This document shows positions 58,410 through 64,000 of a stretch of 64,000 nt of DNA, piece by piece. The position numbers and the translations under genes are program-made. Source of the DNA: Leuctra nigra (Eukaryota > Arthropoda > Insecta > Plecoptera > Leuctridae); NCBI GenBank assembly GCA_934045905.1, contig OW203768.1, forward strand, positions 8,460,316 to 8,524,315, given 5' to 3'. Positions within the stretch are counted from its first letter, which is position 1. Every line of letters begins with the position of its first letter. The notes beneath the pieces were generated by a model, which did no database searches, was not told the DNA's origin, and saw only the letters and a list, made by a program, of their open reading frames with translations.

Positions 58410-58744
58410 TTAAGAATCACATGATTTAACGTGATTTTTAAACGATCTGGCGTTGTTAAATTGTTTATTGCACTTCTCACATACTAGTACTTTGCCACAA
58501 TCATGCTTAACATGGGCACTTAGATTACGTTTAAGTGTGTAAATTTTTCCACATTTGCGACATTGCAGTGGGTTATTATTATCATGAGCAATCCCAGGCT
58601 TTCGGATGCAGTTCACGATATGTTTGTGGAGTTCGTTGCGATCTCTGAATTCAGCCGAACATTCAAAACATTCGAAGATCACTCTTGGCTGTCCTTCAAC
58701 AGCATCAGAAGTTGAGGCGATGGAAGAAGACAATTCTTGTGACA
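58410..58744 (-). CDS. Zinc-finger exon 23 (three fingers, shortest)
   Basis: Acceptor tttcag at 58745-58750. Finger 1 is DNEK-like, finger 2 LRNA (CRKC), and then the last finger (NRSN) follows directly. The three fingers normally between them are missing through a clean in-frame deletion, presumably by unequal pairing of finger repeats. Ligands are intact, and the tail is Ser-Cys-Asp-Ser. It may encode a functional short form. Confidence 0.82.
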
Positions 58745-58750
58745 CTGAAA

Positions 58751-61346
58751 CATAGAAAAATGTTCGTGATGTGCTAGAGTGATGTGCAATATGGCAGAGC
58801 GTTTACTTGTTGCAAAATGGCGTCTATTTGTCTACGTATCATCCAGAATCCGTATTAAAACATACATCTTTTGCTTTATTTTTTTAAACATCTTTATTGA
58901 ATAATACATAGGATAATTTACAATTTCTGAAGTTATTGATAACTATTCCTGGCTTTGGCCTCCACTTGTTTAAATGAAATTTAATGCTAAAGATTAATAT
59001 TGTTGATAATTTTTTTATTTATACATAAGGTTAAAACTGTCATCCATCTCACATTCTCTCATCCATCCCGTCATAAGTGAGATAGAATTAGAAGTGAACA
59101 TTCGTGAATATTGCGGTAGGACAATTTGAGCTGGGATGTACAAGTCTCGTCCAGGAACAAAAAAAACATTGCAATTAGTTCTAGATTTATTCAATAAAAC
59201 AATTCTTCTCCTCATTACAACACACACGCACTCGACAAATTCCACAAATTGAACTCAAACTTGAGACTCAACTTTCCTTCTGCTGTTCAGTTCTGTAAAT
59301 ATCAATGAACTTTTCAAGCTCAGTTTACGATTCTCGGAGTTGTTTATAATTGCTGTCACTCAAAGAGTTTCAACAATTAACGGAAATAATAGCAGTTGAC
59401 TTATTTATATATATAAGCTACATGTAGCTTCGTGGGCAGTAGTCTGTATTATTTTGTACGGTGTCAATAAATGAATTCAATATCAATAGGTATACCATTC
59501 CATTACACATACATACAATATATACATTGCAGCTAAGAAAGCGTTGCTATACAGAAACTAATTAATTCATATTGTAAAACGACTATTATAAATTGTGTAT
59601 GTGTTTTTTGAAAAGGTGTTTGTGTCTAGATTAATTTACATGATTAATACAGAAATATCAGTCAATAGTCTACAATATAATACAATGACAGAATAAATTA
59701 TTAACTATACAATATTACCTATTCAAGCAATTATATACGATGCACTAAATATAAAAAAATCTACGAATGTTGCGAAACTATTAACATCACTAACATCGCT
59801 GGATTCCAGTCATTGTTGGGAAATAATGATTGTTGGAAATAATTTATTGCAGTAGTGTGGTTTAATTTTTAAATGATAATCGGCTCTTGAAAAGTATGCA
59901 GGTTCTCTAACGTACCAATATTTAGTACATCTTTAATAATAGCCTAGTCTAATTACCTACATTTAGTTCATCTCTTTTCCAGCGATGAAAACCCTAGGAG
60001 GAACACTCGCATGCACTGAACTCTACAGAGTATTAAAACCTCCTTGTGTCAACCCCTTCAACCCTTTTACATCACGAAACCGTTACAAAATGATTCTAAA
60101 TAACTGTGTTTACTTTAGTTTATACTTTGTTTTTGGCCCGCATAGGGAGTCTTGCACTTATTTAGCTGAATACTCGATTTTTCAAATCACTTAACTACGT
60201 AGAACCGGCATTCCTGTAAAATGTCCTTTCTTTATCGGTTACAATTTGTGTAACCTATTTGTAAAGTATATTTGATTTTATGCCATCTGATAGAGTATGA
60301 CTGTAAAAATAAAGACAAATTGTTTTTAAAACTGCAAACTTAACGATGGAAAATTGAATCAGTTATTCATGAAAGGGCAAAGTACACAAATGTGCGACAT
60401 TTATTTTACTACACGGTGTAGAAATAAATACATTAATTTGTATATTCAAGAATGAGCATAGGTACGTCATTTATAAAATAGTAACTAATTGATTAATTCG
60501 AGTTTTAAATATTTTGTTCTGCAAAAAATTTTGTTTAAGTAAAATTATGATTAAATAATTTAATATTTTTTATTATTTTTATTATTAAAATAAATATTTT
60601 TGTTATGTACCTACTAGGTTTAATTGTTTTCAGTTGTAATTAACCTGTTCCGGCTTTTTGAGCTAAAAAATAGTATTTCTCAGTACTTTTAAAAATATTT
60701 AGTCATGCTAGATTCAGTAATATATCAAGTAATTCAATTGCCTAAGTTCATAGCACCCTAGAGGTAAGAACCTCTATGATAACACAACACTTACAAAATA
60801 GGGAAGTGAAGTGAAGTTTAGATTTAAGATTAATACATATTTTATGAAAGTTGAGATGTTGTTTAAGACAGATGTGGTATTATTTTTGTTGTGTGATGAA
60901 TAGTTTTCAAGGAACGAATTTACAAAGTTTGGTATTTTGTAGCTGTCCATGAAACACAACATGACGTCACACGCCGAATCGGGCCGTATAGATAATGTTA
61001 GCCAGAACCGGTTCTTGCATCCCGTAACACAGGGAATTCGGCGTGTGACGTACAGCGTGTTTTTGCAGAGGAGAGAAATGTCGAAAACTAATAAATTAAT
61101 TGTGGGAAATATGTGAAATAAAAAAATATAAAAAAAATCACATTGCTCTTTGAGGCTATTCTGTATATAAATAAAATATAATCTCAACATTCACCTATTC
61201 CCCATTAGGCTGTTGTAAGATTTAAAAGAATGAATTAACAATCTGATTTAGAAGCATAGGTTGATTGGTTAAAAAAAGGTTTTTATTCAGATATTTTCGT
61301 TTATCTCAGAACTACTTGGAACGAACTTATGACCTGAAAAACTGAT
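58751..61346. other. Longest gene-free interval (2.6 kb)
   Basis: AT-rich DNA between exons 24 and 23. A 16-base inverted repeat (ACGTCACACGCCGAAT at 60964, complement at 61036-61051) stands out as GC-rich. The plus-strand frame at 59985-60194 and the minus-strand frame at 60774-61190 match nothing I know. No transposon ends confirmed. Confidence 0.45.
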
Positions 61347-61903
61347 TTAATTACAAACGTGTCTCTTAAACGATTTAATATTTGTATACTGCATGCCGCA
61401 CTTCTCACATGTGTGTACTTTGCCACAATCATGTAGCACATGAGTTCTCATTTGACTCATGCCGTTGAACGTCAAAAAGCACTTCTGACAAGTCAGGACT
61501 TTCCCACACTCATGTCTAACATGATAATTAAGCACACCTTTATTACCAAATTGTTTCTTACATTTCTCACATGTGTGTACTTTGCCACAATCATTTTTTA
61601 CATGACTTTGAAGTTGACTTATACCGTTAAACTCTTTATTACACTTCTTACAAACTAGAACTTTGCCACACTCATGCTCAACGTGAGCACTAAGATGCAT
61701 TTTACGTTTGTATATTTTTCCACATTTGGGACATTGCAGTGGGTTGATTTTATCAGGCGCAGTCGCAGGCTCTCGGTTGCAGTTGGTGATATGTTTGCGA
61801 AGTTCGCTGCGATCTCTGAATTCAGTTGAGCATTCAACAAATTGGAATGGTTGTCCTTCAACAGCAGCAGAAGTTGAGGCGATGGGACAAAACCATTGTG
61901 ATA
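61347..61903 (-). CDS. Zinc-finger exon 24 (clade A type, outer ligands lost)
   Basis: Acceptor tttcag at 61904-61909, then TA TCA CAA TGG. It is displaced from the other clade A exons by 22 kb of clade B. In finger 1 the first Cys is Phe (Phe-Gln-Phe-Val-Glu-Cys), and the frame stops one codon before the last Cys of finger 6. The inner fingers are RMHA, GSQS, NGVY and GSQT, almost the same as exon 10. It is open from acceptor to stop; the damaged outer fingers suggest weakened constraint. Confidence 0.8.
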
Positions 61904-62641
61904 CTGAAACAAAGAATGTATTACTTAGACTGGAACAGAGCACTGGACTAGACTGTCAGAGGAGCTGGGTTTGAATCTCAGAGGAGGAAAATCTTTTCGT
62001 CTTGCAGTTGTTATTTATTCACATCCACCAAGGAAAAACATATTTCAAATCAATATTATATTTCCATGTAGGAGGTAGTACATTAATGTATTACACAAGT
62101 ATGAATATTTTCGATTTAGACATTAGTGAGTTGTACCTGTAGCTGTAACCAAAGTACGAAAATAATATATAAATCACTATTGATGGCCGTCCATTTTAAA
62201 AAAGTTTTACCTCTTGGATCCAGCGTACTAATACAATTAAAATTATTTACATTTAACTATTAATTACAAATCTATTTTAAGCTAAAATATGAATAATGAA
62301 AATAACCTAATTAAAGTAAAAATAGAAATATAAGAAGAAATATATGTAGAAATATAATGAAAGTAACTTGGTGATATGAAAAACATATGATGCATCACAT
62401 TTCCGTACAAAACACATAGGAAATATGTTGCCCATGATTTGAATAAAAGTAACTTTCTGCAATTCGAAATACAACATCGAGCGAGCGATTATATTGGTTT
62501 GAGAAAGTTTTAAGGAAGTCATTGGAAGTCTCTAGAAATATACAAGAACAAAAAAAAGCACTGCTGAAATGACCTGCGAATCAAGAAGTTTCAGTCTTCA
62601 AACCATACTCTAGAAAAATTGGAATCCTACAAGGAACTTAA
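61904..62641. other. Spacer upstream of exon 24 with a tRNA-like scrap
   Basis: Positions 61932-61978 (AGAGCACTGGACTAG and GGGTTTGAATCTC) resemble the anticodon and T arms of a tRNA-derived SINE. The rest is AT-rich, partly clade B spacer from about 62565 on. No gene. Confidence 0.4.
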
Positions 62642-63175
62642 AGTGATGCAAGCGCGAGCGATTTTGTCGCTTGTTACAGGCACTTTTTTGAATACGATTG
62701 GAGACGAAATGGGTAGACGAAATGATTTGAAATTTTAATCGTGATAGATCAAAGACAAGCTTAGGGTTATCACTTGGTACATTTCTAATTTTTTGCTTCG
62801 TTAATGAGTATTAATTAGTTGATTTTTTTTTAATGAAAAATGATATATTTTCTTGTCTCAATGGGTGCCGTATGGAATTTAATTTTAAAAATGTGCCAAG
62901 TGATAACCCTAAGTTTGTCTTTAATTATCTAATCATGATTCAAATTTGAGATCAATTGGTTCACGAGTTTGGTCTCCATCGTATCGGAAATTTCATATTT
63001 TGAGCGGTTTTGTAGAAAAACCGGCGCCAAATTAACAATGCAAGAAGCAAAAATGAAAAAGTGCTACTAATACACAATCAGACTGATCATGTGAACATCC
63101 TATTAAAGTTACACCCACTTATGAAACAATTTTTCTCTCTCACTTTTCTAAAACGGCCGAGCGCTTGCACCACCT
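62642..63175. mobile_element. 534-bp PIF/Harbinger-like MITE
   Basis: The tips AGTGATGCAAGCGC and (complement of right end) AGGTGGTGCAAGCGC are flanked by TAA (62639-62641, 63176-63178). Long imperfect arms include GGGTTATCACTTGG and its inverted partner near 62905. The clade B spacer near 51045 shows the empty site (GTACTTAACA). Confidence 0.75.
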
Positions 63176-63541
63176 TAACAAGGAGGAAAATCAAGAAGCT
63201 AAAATTAATTATAATTAATCAATTTTGTGATCTGCTGAAATCATGTGAGACGTAGATTAGAAGGATTGGTGTACTGAGAAGGGAGTCTTATTGTGATGTC
63301 AGTGGTATTACCGGCAGAAAGAAGAAAATAATACAGAAATATGATCAACTAATTTATTTATTTCGAATCTTCCGAGTTTAATAGAAATACAATTTGAAAT
63401 CGAGCAATATGTCGGTAATACGTAAATTCAAACAATATAGGCAAATAGGCTGATATGTGGGAATCTTGCACATCTAATGGCATGTTGAAACAAACAACAT
63501 CCATTTTCTTCCTTTGATGTATTCTCCAAGAACATGTGCAT

Positions 63542-64000
63542 TTAGGAATCACATGTTGTAACGTGATTTTTAAATGATCTTGCATTGTTATATTTTTTAT
63601 TGCATTTCTCACAAATCAGAAGTTTGCCACATTCGTGTCTAAAATGACGATTACATTCATATTTATCATTAAACACTCGACCACATTTTTCACATGTGTG
63701 GACTTGACCACAATTATTTTTCACATGGTGTTGAAGATTAGCCATGCAATTAAACTGCTTATTACACTTCTTACAAACTAGAACTTTTCCACATTCATGC
63801 TTAACATGAGTATAGAGATGACGTTTATGTTTGTATATTTTTCCACATGTGGGGCATTGCGGTGGGTTGATATTATCAGGCGCAGTCGCAGGCTCTCGGT
63901 TGCAGTTCACGATATGTTTGCAGAATTCGCTGCGGTATCTGAATTCAGCTGCACATTCAGCACATTGGAAGACCACTCTTGGCTGTCCTTCAACAGCATC
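63542..64000 (-). CDS. Zinc-finger exon 25 (five fingers; 5' end outside window)
   Basis: The frame is open to the right edge, where Asp-Ala-Val-Glu-Gly-Gln-Pro-Arg is visible, so only the acceptor and the first residues are missing. Contact residues are YSEK, HRHT, CANH, DYER and NRSN. Finger 1 has an altered helix (Tyr-Arg-Ser-Glu-Phe-Cys), a rare change in the otherwise constant first finger. The tail is Thr-Cys-Asp-Ser. AATAAA is on the minus strand at 63353-63358. Confidence 0.85.
   Translation of the reverse strand, partial: DAVEGQPRVVFQCAECAAEFRYRSEFCKHIVNCNREPATAPDNINPPQCPTCGKIYKHKRHLYTHVKHECGKVLVCKKCNKQFNCMANLQHHVKNNCGQVHTCEKCGRVFNDKYECNRHFRHECGKLLICEKCNKKYNNARSFKNHVTTCDS

Noticed and set aside
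59985..60194. Plus-strand frame after a possible AG acceptor
   Set aside because: It has no homology I recognise, no repeat elsewhere in the array and an ordinary AT-rich context.
4778..62000. Many plus-strand frames of 60-165 residues opposite the zinc-finger exons
   Set aside because: Antisense shadows: they recur opposite every exon with the same wording (such as Gly-His-Cys-Ser-Gly) and carry no domain of their own.

Overview
The window reads as nuclear DNA of an animal, most likely an insect: it is AT-rich, full of nested transposons, and its genes are exons with AG splice acceptors and AATAAA signals. The species is not identifiable from sequence alone. No bacterial, viral or organelle gene set is present.

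The backbone is a one-way array of 25 zinc-finger exons on the minus strand (1-206 to 63542-64000, both edges cut). Each opens at a splice acceptor (tttcag or ttttag) in the same phase: two bases finish a codon, then a conserved lead (Ser-Gln-Glu-Leu-Ser-Ser-Pro, then Ala-Ser-Thr-Ser-Asp-Ala-Val-Glu-Gly). An invariant first finger, a linker and a run of 2-6 further fingers follow, ending in a stop. Nearly every finger is C-x2-C-x12-H-x3/4-C (C2HC), joined by (D/E)CGK-type linkers rather than TGEKP. Most exons have an AATAAA hexamer 50-500 bp downstream. No BTB, ZAD or other N-terminal domain and no promoter is visible. The simplest model is a set of alternative 3'-terminal exons of one gene in the style of Drosophila lola (inference), with the shared 5' exons outside the window, probably to the right. 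Two main cassette clades are seen: A (exons 5-11 and 24) and B (exons 15-23 and 25), with exons 2-4 and 12-14 more divergent. Framework residues are near constant while the predicted DNA-contact residues of the later fingers vary. Exons 4, 20 and 21 are broken.

Mobile DNA separates the cassettes. 794-4012: a 3.2 kb TA-flanked inverted-repeat element holding a nested composite element. 5419-7440, 20936-25265, 32272-33602 and 46055-46940: one interspersed family that starts GGAAAACGCTC and ends in CGCTCGCTC. 16846-18188 and 26202-31500: further composite elements, the last two head to tail; they carry a terminal hairpin, an inverted-repeat head rich in ACTTGGC, and a core rich in CCGGAAGTGACGTCA sites. 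32092-36401: a broken Penelope-like retroelement with hammerhead-like repeats. 51386-51781, 52000-53370 and 4295-4714: inverted-repeat elements with 8-9 bp target duplications; the second interrupts exon 20 and holds a 200-N gap. Several PIF/Harbinger-like and TA-type MITEs can be dated against empty paralogous spacers.

The most interesting system is the terminal-exon array: a repertoire of C2HC poly-finger cassettes that duplicates, varies in its 3' half and decays, inside DNA saturated with transposons.
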